DNA of 64,000 bases from a virus. This document shows positions 6,774-13,881 of the stretch, in pieces (positions within the stretch are counted from its first letter, which is position 1; each line of letters opens with the position of its first letter). Under the pieces are notes generated by a model. It was not told where the DNA came from. It saw nothing but the letters and a program-made list of their open reading frames with translations, and did no database searches. The translations under genes and the position numbers were made by a program. The stretch covers positions 1 through 64,000 of IMG/VR virus record IMGVR_UViG_3300009093_000004, one strand, 5' to 3'.

Positions 6774-6860
6774 TGGTATACCGCACAGGGTTCGCACCTG
6801 TTTCCGGGTCGCGCTATGGCCTCAAGGCTCTACCCGTGTCCTACATTAGACGAGCGGTAT
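6774..6860 (-). tRNA. tRNA-like gene with 22-nt anticodon loop, CCA encoded
   Basis: Minus strand. Acceptor ATACCGC/GCGGTAT (7 bp), discriminator A and genomic CCA; T-arm ACAGG-TGCGAAC-CCTGT; D-arm GTC-TAATGTAG-GAC; anticodon stem CGGGT/ACCCG. The loop between the anticodon strands is 22 nt instead of 7 and contains a small GCC-TTGA-GGC hairpin. The variable loop is only 3 nt, the D-loop lacks the usual GG pair, and the T-loop has G in place of T at position 55. It may be a decayed tRNA, a tRNA with a 15-nt insertion, or a decoy. No anticodon can be assigned. Confidence 0.6.
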
Positions 6861-6996
6861 GCATGAGGGGTGAATGTACAGGATCAGAGGGAAAGTGCAA
6901 GCAGAAGTTGGAAGGCAATGGAGGGACCGGGAAGACTCTGGCGACCGAGAATCCTCCCTCGTAAAATGATCCCTCACACTGCCTGGAGGGATCGTA

Positions 6997-7248
6997 TCAC
7001 GGCTCGAAGAGGATGCGACGGAGGGCTTTCAAGAGGGCGGGCGAGGTGCGGACCGACATGGGGGCATCGGTGAAATGGAAGTAGTCTTCCTGGGCTCCAG
7101 ACCAGTGGGAAAAGTAGGCGAGCTGTTCGCTACTGGCCATGACTTTGATCGAATCCTTTTCCTGCTCCCACTGCACACGAGGGAGAGTATAGAAAAAGAC
7201 TTCCAGATAGGGATCTTCCAAGAAATACTCCCTGCCTTTCCAGATCAT
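6997..7248 (-). CDS. hypothetical protein, 83 aa
   Basis: Aromatic-rich small protein starting MIWKGREYFLEDPYLEVFF. The ATG at 7248 overlaps the stop of the 206-aa gene as ATGA, which I prefer to the in-frame start at 7266 that lies deeper in that gene. Function unknown. Confidence 0.55.
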   Translation of the reverse strand: MIWKGREYFLEDPYLEVFFYTLPRVQWEQEKDSIKVMASSEQLAYFSHWSGAQEDYFHFTDAPMSVRTSPALLKALRRILFEP

Positions 7249-7865
7249 GGATCGATCAACTTCCACAGGGCACGATCGGCCTCATCCGGGAAGGTTCGAT
7301 TGATGACACTCTGATTCTTGGAATCCCGATGGGCCTTGATCACGGCCTGCATCGCGGCCTGTAGGCTCTCGATCTCACAGATAGGGCATCCATGATCTTT
7401 CCAGTTGGTAGCCCAAAGTCGGCCGTGCCCGTTGGGACACTCCAAGAATCGGATCGTGCAGTTCTGCATCTCTTCCGGGAGCTGACTACGTAGCTGGCTG
7501 ATCTCATCAGCGGCACGTTCCATGACTTTGCCGCCCTGATTCACATTCGGGGCGTGATAGAGCAAGTCATCGACCACATCACTCACTCTATCCTCCTGGT
7601 CTCCATTCGGTCGATCCGACCGATACTCAGTCATCGAGCGCTGATCGGTCCAAAGAGGTTGCCGCTTCAACCGATCGTAGGCCTTGGCGACCTCCGGATT
7701 GGCATACCACGTCCCGACCCGGACCACTTCCCACTCGGACGGGGACAGACCCAGGATGCGCTCATAATGGGCCACGATCGAATACTGGGAGGGCTCCAGA
7801 TGGTGATCACGGACGTACCTGCGGCCCTGATGGAAGGTCCCGGCGAAGATCAGTTTCTTCTTCAT
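7245..7865 (-). CDS. hypothetical protein with C-terminal zinc-ribbon-like cysteines, 206 aa
   Basis: The N-terminal half has an alpha/beta start (MKKKLIFAGTFHQGRRYVRD) reminiscent of small nucleotide-binding folds, but no diagnostic motif. A region around residues 140-170 has CPNGHGRLWATNWKDHGCPIC, a cysteine pair spaced by about 17 residues that resembles a one-zinc ribbon. Coupled by 4-base overlaps on both sides. Function unknown. Confidence 0.6.
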   Translation of the reverse strand: MKKKLIFAGTFHQGRRYVRDHHLEPSQYSIVAHYERILGLSPSEWEVVRVGTWYANPEVAKAYDRLKRQPLWTDQRSMTEYRSDRPNGDQEDRVSDVVDDLLYHAPNVNQGGKVMERAADEISQLRSQLPEEMQNCTIRFLECPNGHGRLWATNWKDHGCPICEIESLQAAMQAVIKAHRDSKNQSVINRTFPDEADRALWKLIDP

Positions 7866-8032
7866 CGACTGGCCTGATAAGCAAGGAAGGCCTCAGTAGC
7901 GGTGGCCCCATACCCAGGCGATTCTTTCCACCAGTAGTACCGGCCATAGATCCCAGAGCGGCCGCGCAAGCGTAGGAAGGGCCGGTCCACGCATCTCCAG
8001 ATCCCGTTCATCAGGAAGATGTGCGGCTTCAC
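7862..8032 (-). CDS. small phage protein, 56 aa, GTG start
   Basis: Sequence MNGIWRCVDR then GYGATATEAFLAYQ resembles the short phage proteins with a W-x-C start and a TP/TATEAY-type end; their role is unknown. I place the start at the GTG at 8032 because it overlaps the upstream stop as GTGA, as elsewhere in this operon. A GTG at 8053 is also in frame. Confidence 0.5.
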   Translation of the reverse strand: MKPHIFLMNGIWRCVDRPFLRLRGRSGIYGRYYWWKESPGYGATATEAFLAYQASR

Positions 8033-8184
8033 GGCGGGATATGCACCCACCACCCAAAGGGCGGGACGGTCGTCTCCATGAAGTGCCCCAAGAGCATCCC
8101 CTGGGTCAGCTCCGAGGCCTTCCCAAGATCCACGATCTCTACTTCCGTCTCAGGTTTCTCGTCCATCACATCGGTCCTTGTCAT
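8029..8184 (-). CDS. small acidic protein, 51 aa
   Basis: Reads MTRTDVMDEKPETEVEIVDL then GKASELTQGMLLGHF and ends PFGWWVHIPP. It fills the gap between two coupled genes exactly: its ATG overlaps the upstream stop (ATGA) and its stop overlaps the downstream GTG. Such perfect packing supports it as a real gene. Function unknown. Confidence 0.55.
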   Translation of the reverse strand: MTRTDVMDEKPETEVEIVDLGKASELTQGMLLGHFMETTVPPFGWWVHIPP

Positions 8185-8321
8185 AGCTTGTGCTCATGCG
8201 CCTTGTTGCGCAGCTTGTCTCCCGGATACCCGCAGCGGGGACTCTTCACCCGCTTGTAGATCTGTTCCTGCGGTAGGTATGGCGGCCGAAGCTGCTCATA
8301 AGCCGTCTTCGACCCTGTCAT
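8181..8321 (-). CDS. small basic protein, 46 aa
   Basis: Begins MTGSKTAYEQLRPPYLPQEQ, ends with a basic stretch containing a single Cys. AAAGGAA precedes the ATG at 8321 at good spacing. First gene of the tightly coupled set ending near 6997. A TTGACA box lies about 60 bases upstream, but I see no matching -10 element. Confidence 0.5.
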   Translation of the reverse strand: MTGSKTAYEQLRPPYLPQEQIYKRVKSPRCGYPGDKLRNKAHEHKL

Positions 8322-8425
8322 AGCAATTTCCTTTCTATCCACTCGGAAGACCTCGCAAGAATATTTCATTTATGTCAACCATGACGAAACTTTCTCCCCT
8401 CCTATCCCCAGTTCCGTGAAGGAAT

Positions 8426-8461
8426 CCTCCGGGAGGTCTACACCTCAAACAGTCCCGGAGG
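8426..8461. repeat. 9-bp inverted repeat in intergenic region
   Basis: CCTCCGGGA (8426-8434) and TCCCGGAGG (8453-8461) are perfect complements around an 18-nt loop that itself contains AGGT...ACCT. It lies in the ~260-bp gap between two minus-strand genes (8322-8585). No T-run follows on either strand, so it is an RNA hairpin or operator rather than a textbook terminator. Confidence 0.5.
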
Positions 8462-8585
8462 GGTTCCCCGCACTAGTGGTTGAGGGATCGCAACCTCTTT
8501 CTCAGGGACCACCGCTCCTGGGCTACGCCTTCCCCATATCCTATCCCGTGTACAGATACAGGAAAAGGATTGTTTTGCGATAAAG

Positions 8586-8747
8586 CTAGGGGACTGGAGG
8601 GTCCAGGATCCGATCCACCTCCCTGCCCACCGCACGGTACTTGAGGCACCCACAGCAGTCATTCACTTCCTCCCGCACCCGCCGTAATAGCTCCAGCAGA
8701 TACGCCCGCTCCTTCATCATCTCTTCTATGTCAACTGCGGCGCCCAT
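8586..8747 (-). CDS. small helical protein with CCxC motif, 53 aa
   Basis: Reads MGAAVDIEEMMKERAYLLEL, then a helix ending in NDCCGCLKYRAVGREVDRIL. AAGGGAG sits just upstream of the ATG. Its first 17 bases overlap the end of the XRE regulator gene, so the two are probably co-transcribed. The helical-cysteine pattern is common in small phage proteins; function unknown. Confidence 0.6.
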   Translation of the reverse strand: MGAAVDIEEMMKERAYLLELLRRVREEVNDCCGCLKYRAVGREVDRILDPPVP

Positions 8748-8967
8748 TCTCCCTTCCTATATGCAGCTCCCACTCCCCACCAATCTTCTCCCATAGATCC
8801 AAGAGAGTGTCCGTACGGGCCTCCCACGCCCCAGACAGCAACGATGAAAAGTTCGACTTGCGCAGCCCCATCCGCCGCGCCGCCTCAGCCTGCGTAATCC
8901 CCTCCTCCCGGATCCACTCCCTGATCCCTCGCAAAACCTCCCCTCTTATCCGTTCACGTGATCTCAT
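8731..8967 (-). CDS. XRE-family helix-turn-helix regulator, 78 aa
   Basis: Contains a clear helix-turn-helix, ITQAEAARRMGLRKSNFSSL near residues 24-43, followed by SGAWEARTDTLLDLWEKIGG. This resembles HigA/Cro-type DNA-binding proteins. It stands first in the leftward unit, facing the gene-free 480-bp region, so it probably regulates divergent promoters there. There is no ribosome site before the ATG, but a TATAAT box ends 8 bases upstream, which would give a leaderless mRNA. Confidence 0.8.
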   Translation of the reverse strand: MRSRERIRGEVLRGIREWIREEGITQAEAARRMGLRKSNFSSLLSGAWEARTDTLLDLWEKIGGEWELHIGRENGRRS

Positions 8968-9447
8968 TCTGGGAATTATATATCAATGTACCCCACGGGA
9001 CAGGGTCCCATCAGAGGGGGGTGTCCGGGGGATTCCTAGACAGGGTCGGGGTGGGATGGATAGGGAGATGGAGGGGTGGATTAGATGGACAGGTGAAGGG
9101 GTGGTGCGTCGATGGGACCCGAGAGCCTCCGGCGCGAACCGCTCCCCCCCGGTGGGGGTCGGTCCACCCTGCCCAGGTCGATCTATAGGACCGATGGATA
9201 TAGACCTAATCCTGATCGATTAGAACACGAAGTTCATATAGATCAATAAGTTACGATATGACATAAGATGCATTATGCGCAGTTAGGTCCGATCCTTGAT
9301 GCTTAGGGTCGGTCCGATCGGTAGGGCCGGACCCTCCACGGAGGGGAGGCGATCCCCCTAGGTACTGTTCCTGTCCATCCCTGCGATGTAGATCCTGTAC
9401 GATCCTATCGGTCCTATCCTTGATCCTACCGACCCGACCGACCGACC
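8968..9447. other. gene-free region, GATC-rich on the right
   Basis: No convincing reading frame on either strand. From 9179 to 9466 there are 11 GATC tetramers, mostly as GATCC, with degenerate repeats of GATCCT and runs of GACC near 9430-9445. The left part (8990-9180) is purine-rich on the plus strand. It separates the regulator gene from the next leftward gene. A replication origin, a regulatory region, or a decayed gene are possible. Confidence 0.5.
8975..8980 (-). promoter_or_regulatory. candidate -10 box (TATAAT) for leaderless regulator mRNA
   Basis: Exact consensus TATAAT on the minus strand, placed so that transcription would begin at or within 1-2 bases of the ATG at 8967. No good -35 hexamer is visible, so an activator or extended contacts would be needed. 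Leaderless mRNA is known for lambda cI from PRM; here it is inferred. Confidence 0.4.
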
Positions 9448-9876
9448 CTATCGAGCGATCCGATCCAATCTGTTGAGGAGTCTTTGGAGAGCTGAGGCGG
9501 CTTCGAGGGCTTCTTTGCGGGCTTCACGACAGTCCATTGCTAGATGGTCTAGGGTTGCTATCCAGGGTCTGAGATCGGTCCTTAATCTTCTGAGCTTGAG
9601 AGCATGGGCGTTGCCCGTAGACGGGCCGGGCCGCTCCACCTTCGCTGTTCGCTCATCCCGCCTTGCGGGACTTGCGGGTTGCGCGTCCCTAACGCGATCT
9701 AGAGTTGTGGCTTCATAGGACGGGCCTGGGGGCATCGGTAGATCACTCTTGATCGCCAACGAGGCATGGTCCCGTTCAATCTTCGGCCAGGCCGCGTCCG
9801 AACAGTCCCGGCAGCTACGGCTCAAAGACACCCCATGGATACAGGCCAAGATCCCCAGCCGCTCGTGCATGGTCAT
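9448..9876 (-). CDS. hypothetical protein with N-terminal Cys/His cluster, 142 aa
   Basis: The N-terminus (CIHGVSLSRSCRDC near residues 12-25) resembles a small zinc finger. The middle is Pro/Arg-rich and probably disordered, and the C-terminus (ALEAASALQRLLNRLDRIAR) is a helix. GGAGGG lies 6 bases before the ATG at 9876, giving good support for the start. It is the outermost leftward gene before the rightward operon. Function unknown. Confidence 0.6.
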   Translation of the reverse strand: MTMHERLGILACIHGVSLSRSCRDCSDAAWPKIERDHASLAIKSDLPMPPGPSYEATTLDRVRDAQPASPARRDERTAKVERPGPSTGNAHALKLRRLRTDLRPWIATLDHLAMDCREARKEALEAASALQRLLNRLDRIAR

Positions 9877-10027
9877 AGAAACCCTCCTTACTCTCGTTCG
9901 TTATTGCCCCATCAGCGGCCGTCTTATCCAGCCCCTGTCAACCCTTTGTCAATCCCCTCCGATCCTTAAGAATTGTCAAGACCTTTATAGTCAGTGACTT
10001 ACGTCACATCATCCGGTCAATATCCTC

Positions 10028-10099
10028 TTGACTCTGAACCTGTACATGATACCTTAGTGCCTCGGTTGACATACACACCCCGCATAGGAAGTAAGCACC
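10028..10099 (+). promoter_or_regulatory. candidate promoter/operator region of rightward early operon
   Basis: Contains TTGACT (10028-10033), CTGTACAT (10040-10047) and TTGACA (10066-10071) ahead of the first rightward gene. The CTGTACA core recurs in other promoter regions of this phage. No consensus -10 at proper spacing can be picked with certainty, so the exact promoter is open. Confidence 0.35.
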
Positions 10100-10237
10100 A
10101 TGCACATCTCCATTCGAGTCCGCTTTGCGGTCTGGTCCTACCTGAGCCAGATTGCCCGTACATCGCCCGTGGCTCGTCCTGAGCGCTTGGCTACTGCCTG
10201 GTCGTTCCGGATGGCGCGCTTTCACGTTCCGTTTTAG
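10100..10237 (+). CDS. small basic protein, 45 aa
   Basis: First gene of the rightward early operon: MHISIRVRFAVWSYLSQIAR then a basic C-terminus ending RFHVPF. It starts with AGGAAG TAAGCACC ATG, an initiation region shared with several later genes. Its stop codon TAG forms part of the ribosome site TAGGAG of the next gene. An antisense frame (10004-10225) lacks a ribosome site and is rejected. Function unknown. Confidence 0.6.
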   Translation: MHISIRVRFAVWSYLSQIARTSPVARPERLATAWSFRMARFHVPF

Positions 10238-10248
10238 GAGCTACGGCC

Positions 10249-10686
10249 ATGAAATACCTCCTCGTCCCTGGTCAATGGCTCGCTGCGTGTGGCCATGGGG
10301 ATCAAGACCGCACCTTTCGCGTCCGCCATATCGAGAGGAAGCGCCCTGATGGCTCACGCGATTTCGTCACCGTCGATAGGGACGGCCATACATGGGTTAT
10401 AGACAAAGCGATTCGTGGCGCCACCTACCTAGCTCAGCCTCCCAAGCTCACTGAGCAAGACATGCTCGTTGCTGGGGGCGATGCCGCAGATGCCATCATT
10501 CACGTCACGAGCCACGCTCGTTATCCCATGGGACTGATCGTGAGCAATGCCGTGATGGCCGAACGTGACTACGCCCGCATGCTCAAACTCACCCAGAAGA
10601 TGGACCGCTCACCCGTCTATATGTCCTCAGACCGATCCCAGGGCTATTACCACTGCATCGCCTCTTACGCCTCCTACAACAACTAG
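10249..10686 (+). CDS. hypothetical protein, 145 aa
   Basis: Mixed alpha/beta protein (MKYLLVPGQWLAACGHGDQD start; DFVTVDRDGHTWVIDKAIRG). The central part looks like a small beta barrel, and the C-terminal part is Tyr-rich (GYYHCIASYASYNN). TAGGAG lies 9 bases upstream. Probably expressed early from the rightward operon. No family recognised. Confidence 0.65.
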   Translation: MKYLLVPGQWLAACGHGDQDRTFRVRHIERKRPDGSRDFVTVDRDGHTWVIDKAIRGATYLAQPPKLTEQDMLVAGGDAADAIIHVTSHARYPMGLIVSNAVMAERDYARMLKLTQKMDRSPVYMSSDRSQGYYHCIASYASYNN

Positions 10687-10697
10687 GGACTTTCCCC

Positions 10698-10886
10698 ATG
10701 AAGATCCAAACCCTTGTCCTCGCCATTGATCTGAAAGCGGGCCAGACCCTGGATTACCCCTACCCCTGGGATGAGTACATCTACTCGGTGGACCAGATGA
10801 ACGATGGTCAAGTGCGGGTCCGTTACGGCCAGGATGGCTCAGGAACTCGCTTCTTCGAGCCTGCCGAACAAGTGCCTGTCCGTTGA
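10698..10886 (+). CDS. hypothetical protein, 62 aa
   Basis: Small beta-rich acidic protein (MKIQTLVLAIDLKAGQTLDY; GQVRVRYGQDGSG). The gap to the previous gene is only 11 bases. Function unknown. Confidence 0.55.
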   Translation: MKIQTLVLAIDLKAGQTLDYPYPWDEYIYSVDQMNDGQVRVRYGQDGSGTRFFEPAEQVPVR

Positions 10887-10916
10887 TACCGTCAATTCCT
10901 ATAGGAGCTATGCACC

Positions 10917-11171
10917 ATGAGCCCAACAACCGATGAATCGACCGGCCAAGTAGATCGTATGGCAGAGACCCTGGAGGACTTGGTCGATACCTACGGCCTT
11001 GAGGATCTTCTTAAGGCACTGGGTGTTACTTGCCGTGACAAGGCTGAGCACCTGCGCACCAATTGGCAGGACAAGGACGCGTCTAAATGCTGGGAGGTAG
11101 CTGGCAATAAGCTCACCAAGCTGGCCACGACTCCCGCGATCCTCAATACCTGGCCGTTCCGTTCATTCTAA
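10917..11171 (+). CDS. hypothetical helical protein, 84 aa
   Basis: Helical acidic protein with LEDLVDTYGLEDLLKALGVT then DKAEHLRTNWQDKDASKCWE. The pattern YGLEDLLKAL resembles short helical repeats in phage early proteins. The upstream ATAGGAG CTATGCACC ATG matches the initiation cassette seen in this operon. Function unknown. Confidence 0.6.
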   Translation: MSPTTDESTGQVDRMAETLEDLVDTYGLEDLLKALGVTCRDKAEHLRTNWQDKDASKCWEVAGNKLTKLATTPAILNTWPFRSF

Positions 11172-11185
11172 TTAGGAGCACCCCT

Positions 11186-11398
11186 ATGCCTCAGACTAAT
11201 CTGACAAGCCTGCAGCTCTCGGTTGCGCAAACATTGCGACGCTATAGGCCCGCGGTCATGCCAGGCACCAACGCCATCATCGACATGCGGGAGCAGGCCG
11301 CCTGGTACGACGTAGTCAACGCCTGTGTCAAAGGACTGGAGGTAGAACCGCCTCATTCTCTGCATGAATTCTGCAACATTGCTGGCGTTCCAGACTAA
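11186..11398 (+). CDS. hypothetical protein, 70 aa
   Basis: Small helical protein (TSLQLSVAQTLRRYRPAVMP; REQAAWYDVVNACVKGLEVE). Preceded by TTAGGAGCACCCCT ATG. Member of the rightward early operon; function unknown. Confidence 0.55.
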   Translation: MPQTNLTSLQLSVAQTLRRYRPAVMPGTNAIIDMREQAAWYDVVNACVKGLEVEPPHSLHEFCNIAGVPD

Positions 11399-11430
11399 AC
11401 GCACTTCACAACACACAGGAGATACGTACC

Positions 11431-11601
11431 GTGGACTACACCCGCAAACTGATCGAGAAGAAACGCGACCTTGAGCGTGCTCAGGCCCGCGCGGTCAAGA
11501 TTGCCTTCCATGCCTTGCCCCCGGCGCATGCCAAACACTGCCAGTGCGACCGCTGCAAGCGTCCCTTGGCCCATGCCATCCTCGCTACTGGCCCGCTGTA
11601 G
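11431..11601 (+). CDS. small CxCxxC protein, 56 aa, GTG start
   Basis: Starts at GTG after AGGAGATACGTACC, a 17-base initiation region repeated exactly before the gene at 13242. The N-terminal helix (RKLIEKKRDLERAQARAV) is basic, followed by AKHCQCDRCKRPLAHAI, a compact metal-binding-type motif. The stop TAG overlaps the ribosome site of the next gene. Function unknown. Confidence 0.6.
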   Translation: MDYTRKLIEKKRDLERAQARAVKIAFHALPPAHAKHCQCDRCKRPLAHAILATGPL

Positions 11602-11610
11602 GAGTTAGCC

Positions 11611-11922
11611 ATGCCTAAGTACTCCATTCTCGTTACCACCCTCCCTGAACGCGGTAAGACCCTGGAGATCGATGCCGAGAGCATCACTAAAGCTGCTCAC
11701 CTTGTGAATGCGGCTCAGGATCTCTTCAACGCGCTCAACGCGGTGTATCACTCCAACCTGATCGATGGCGACTCGACTCTCATGCGCCAAGCCACTCGCG
11801 CCCTTTCGAAAGCCAGGGGCGATAGCCCTAAGCCAAAAGTCTGCCCCACCTGCGGCTCAGACTCTAAGCAAGGCTGCGCAGAGTCCGACTGTGAGAATGA
11901 CTGGACCGAGTTTTGGGCCTGA
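11611..11922 (+). CDS. hypothetical protein with C-terminal cysteine motif, 103 aa
   Basis: The N-terminal half is alpha/beta (MPKYSILVTTLPERGKTLEI; AAHLVNAAQDLFNALNAV). The C-terminus carries VCPTCGSDSKQGCAESDCEN, a likely one-zinc knuckle. TAGGAG precedes the ATG. Member of the rightward operon; function unknown. Confidence 0.6.
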   Translation: MPKYSILVTTLPERGKTLEIDAESITKAAHLVNAAQDLFNALNAVYHSNLIDGDSTLMRQATRALSKARGDSPKPKVCPTCGSDSKQGCAESDCENDWTEFWA

Positions 11923-11931
11923 CGTTTGAGC

Positions 11932-11960
11932 GGATAGGTCCGCCCCTTGCGGGCCTATCC
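11932..11960 (+). terminator. strong hairpin without T-run after 103-aa gene
   Basis: GGATAGG-T-CCGC-CCCTT-GCGG-G-CCTATCC forms an almost perfect 11-bp hairpin in the leader of the DUF932 gene. No T-run follows, so it is more likely an mRNA-stabilising or attenuating element than an intrinsic terminator. Confidence 0.45.
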
Positions 11961-11997
11961 CTGAACCGTCCGCAACAACCGATAGGAGATAAGCACC

Positions 11998-13158
11998 ATG
12001 TCCGTACCTTCAACCGTTCTCACCCAGGCTTCCCGTCAATGGGCCACTCGTCCCGCCGATCAGCGGTTCGCCTCGCTCCTGACCCTGCAGTCCTTCGTGA
12101 ATAACGTCTATAGCGCGAGCAAAGAGAAGGTCCTCCCCTCGCGCGCCATCCTGGCCCAACCCGATCCCACGGATAACTTCAAGGGCCTTCAGATCGTCGG
12201 GCCCAATGGTGGACCGGTCAATGCAACCCATTGGTCCTTTGGCCAGCTGGCGGGCCTGGCTGGGGCTCCTGCAGGGTATCTACGCAGCCTCCCGGCGCCC
12301 TTGGCGGCTGACAACCTGAACTACGGCATACAGCTGGCTCGTGATGTGAAGGACATAGGCGTCCTGCTTTACAAGAACGGCGGTCCTGCGGAGCTACGTG
12401 CGGCCACAGGCCCCAATTACGGACGCATCTGGAACCGGGATATCGTGAATGTGCTCGTAGACCGCTGCGGCGATGGTCTGACGGGCGATTTCCGCGTGCC
12501 ACGGGAATTCGGCAAAGCGGTCACCGTCACCAAGGACAACACGACGCTTTTCGCCTCCGATCGCGACATGTTCGTATTCCTGGCCGATGAGGAGCATCGC
12601 ATCGAGATCCCCAATCGGCGTAACGGCCAGTCCGGCTCACTCGCGCGTGGCTTCTTCATCTGGAATTCGGAAGTCGGCGCTTCCACCTTCGGCATCGCGC
12701 TCTTCCTGTTCGATTACGTGTGCTGCAATCGCATCGTGTGGGGCGCACAGGAGTATCAGGAGATCAGGGTACGTCACACTGCCAGTGCGGGTGTACACCT
12801 TCGTGAGCGTGTGTTGCCTGCACTCGACTCCTACTCGCGGTCCTCTACTGTCGGCGTACAGCAAGCCATCGCTGCGGCCCAGGAGAAAAAAATCGATGAC
12901 CTGGAGAAGTTCCTGGCCAATCGCAATTTCAACAAAGCACAGATTAAGGCGATCAACGCGACACACCTGGAAGAAGAAGGCCGGCCCATCGAAACCCTGT
13001 GGGATGCGACTACGGCGGTGACGGCCTACGCGCGCGGCATCCAGCATCAGGATGAGCGCGTGAAGCTCGAACGGGAAGGGGGAAAGATTCTACAGCTCAC
13101 CAGCAAGGGGAAGTTTGCTCTTCCCAAACTGGACCAGGCGTTGCTGTCGGATGAGTGA
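11998..13158 (+). CDS. DUF932-family protein, 386 aa
   Basis: Matches the phage/plasmid DUF932 family in length and motif order: ELRAATGPNYGRIWNRDIV near residues 130-148, then the core SGSLARGFFIWNSEVGASTF and FDYVCCNRIVWGA near 215-253. A C-terminal helical region follows. Members are often abundant early phage or plasmid products; the function is not established, and links to anti-restriction or DNA metabolism are only contextual. The ATG follows GATAGGAGATAAGCACC, matching the operon's common initiation cassette. Flanking hairpins without T-runs (11932 and 13174) may set this mRNA apart. Confidence 0.8.
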   Translation: MSVPSTVLTQASRQWATRPADQRFASLLTLQSFVNNVYSASKEKVLPSRAILAQPDPTDNFKGLQIVGPNGGPVNATHWSFGQLAGLAGAPAGYLRSLPAPLAADNLNYGIQLARDVKDIGVLLYKNGGPAELRAATGPNYGRIWNRDIVNVLVDRCGDGLTGDFRVPREFGKAVTVTKDNTTLFASDRDMFVFLADEEHRIEIPNRRNGQSGSLARGFFIWNSEVGASTFGIALFLFDYVCCNRIVWGAQEYQEIRVRHTASAGVHLRERVLPALDSYSRSSTVGVQQAIAAAQEKKIDDLEKFLANRNFNKAQIKAINATHLEEEGRPIETLWDATTAVTAYARGIQHQDERVKLEREGGKILQLTSKGKFALPKLDQALLSDE

Positions 13159-13173
13159 TCGATAGACTCATTA

Positions 13174-13200
13174 GGGGCCGTTCGCTCCAGGAGCGGCCCC
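13174..13200 (+). terminator. GC-rich hairpin without T-run after DUF932 gene
   Basis: GGGGCCG (13174-13180) pairs with CGGCCCC (13194-13200); the loop contains GCTCC-A-GGAG, which can extend the stem. It lies 15 bases after the DUF932 stop. With no T-run it is at best a weak or attenuating terminator, or an mRNA end-protecting hairpin. Confidence 0.45.
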
Positions 13201-13241
13201 GCGTGGCTTCTATCCATATATCCACCAAGGAGATACGTACC

Positions 13242-13667
13242 GTGAAGACTAAGACTATCGCTCATACTCAGGTTGTCGGCCTTATTAACAAGGCATGGAC
13301 CACACTGGAGTTTCTCGACAACATAACACTAGATCCCGTGCTGACACGTTGCTATGACATGGCGCTCGCAGGAGAGCGACAACACAGGAGGGGCCTGGAA
13401 GGACAATACAAAGTAGCGGCGCATGTTGCGGCGCGTATGCACGTCGTTCGTTGGCTCGTACACTACTCCACTCCTGGCGTGCGAGCGCCTACGTGTGCCG
13501 CAATGCTTTTCATGCGTAACGATATCTCACTTGCGGCCATGATCGCGGTGAACTATGCCCCGCGTATCAGAGAAGCGCTGAAGCAGGAAGGGCTACCGAT
13601 CAAGCGGATCCAGGCTATTGACTACGTCAAGTTGATAGAGGCTTGTCCTCAGGCATTACCGGAGTGA
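13242..13667 (+). CDS. hypothetical helical protein, 141 aa, GTG start
   Basis: All-helical protein (INKAWTTLEFLDNITLDPVL; HVAARMHVVRWLVHYSTPG). The GTG start is preceded by the same AGGAGATACGTACC string as the gene at 11431, fixing the start over the in-frame alternative at 13155. Function unknown. Confidence 0.65.
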   Translation: MKTKTIAHTQVVGLINKAWTTLEFLDNITLDPVLTRCYDMALAGERQHRRGLEGQYKVAAHVAARMHVVRWLVHYSTPGVRAPTCAAMLFMRNDISLAAMIAVNYAPRIREALKQEGLPIKRIQAIDYVKLIEACPQALPE

Positions 13668-13669
13668 AC

Positions 13670-13759
13670 ATGATGCTCATCCTACAAATCGCCGCTGGCG
13701 TGTTCCTCGGAGGGTTCGCGCTAATCATGGTGCTGGGATGGTTGGAGCTACACTCATGA
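13670..13759 (+). CDS. 29-aa single-span membrane protein
   Basis: MMLILQIAAGVFLGGFALIM then VLGWLELHS: one hydrophobic segment of about 22 residues and a short polar tail. GGAG lies 4 bases before the ATG. Same length and layout as the 29-aa protein at 23008. Too short to classify; may be a membrane-targeting regulator or superinfection factor. Confidence 0.5.
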   Translation: MMLILQIAAGVFLGGFALIMVLGWLELHS

Positions 13760-13848
13760 TGTTCAGTCTTATGACACAAGCGTTACGTTATGTCGAAGAG
13801 TGGAGGCCAAAGCCCGCTTGTAATCCCCCCCTGTCTCTGTACACTTGA
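13756..13848 (+). CDS. possible 30-aa peptide
   Basis: Frame starting ATGATGTTC, overlapping the preceding stop as ATGA, reads MMFSLMTQALRYVEEWRPKP and ends just inside a candidate promoter. Only the overlap supports it; the end runs into the promoter elements, so it may be spurious. Confidence 0.25.
   Translation: MMFSLMTQALRYVEEWRPKPACNPPLSLYT
13818..13845 (+). promoter_or_regulatory. candidate promoter TTGTAA-N16-TACACT with CTGTACA element
   Basis: TTGTAA (13818-13823), a 16-base spacer, and TACACT (13840-13845) inside CTGTACACTTGA. The same layout with the same -10 context occurs at 33338-33365. The expected start near 13852 would leave a 30-base leader with an intact AGGAGG before the ATG at 13882. 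Confidence 0.5.
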
Positions 13849-13881
13849 GATGTCTACTACTTTGCCTTATAGGAGGAACCC

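Noticed and set aside
6767-6964. 65-aa ORF on the plus strand
   Set aside because: It is antisense to the tRNA-like gene and lacks independent support.
8438-8662. 74-aa ORF on the minus strand
   Set aside because: It overlaps the well-supported 53-aa gene (8586-8747) and its sequence is low-complexity with no ribosome site.
10004-10225. 73-aa ORF on the minus strand
   Set aside because: It covers the candidate early promoter and the 45-aa rightward gene, and has no ribosome site.
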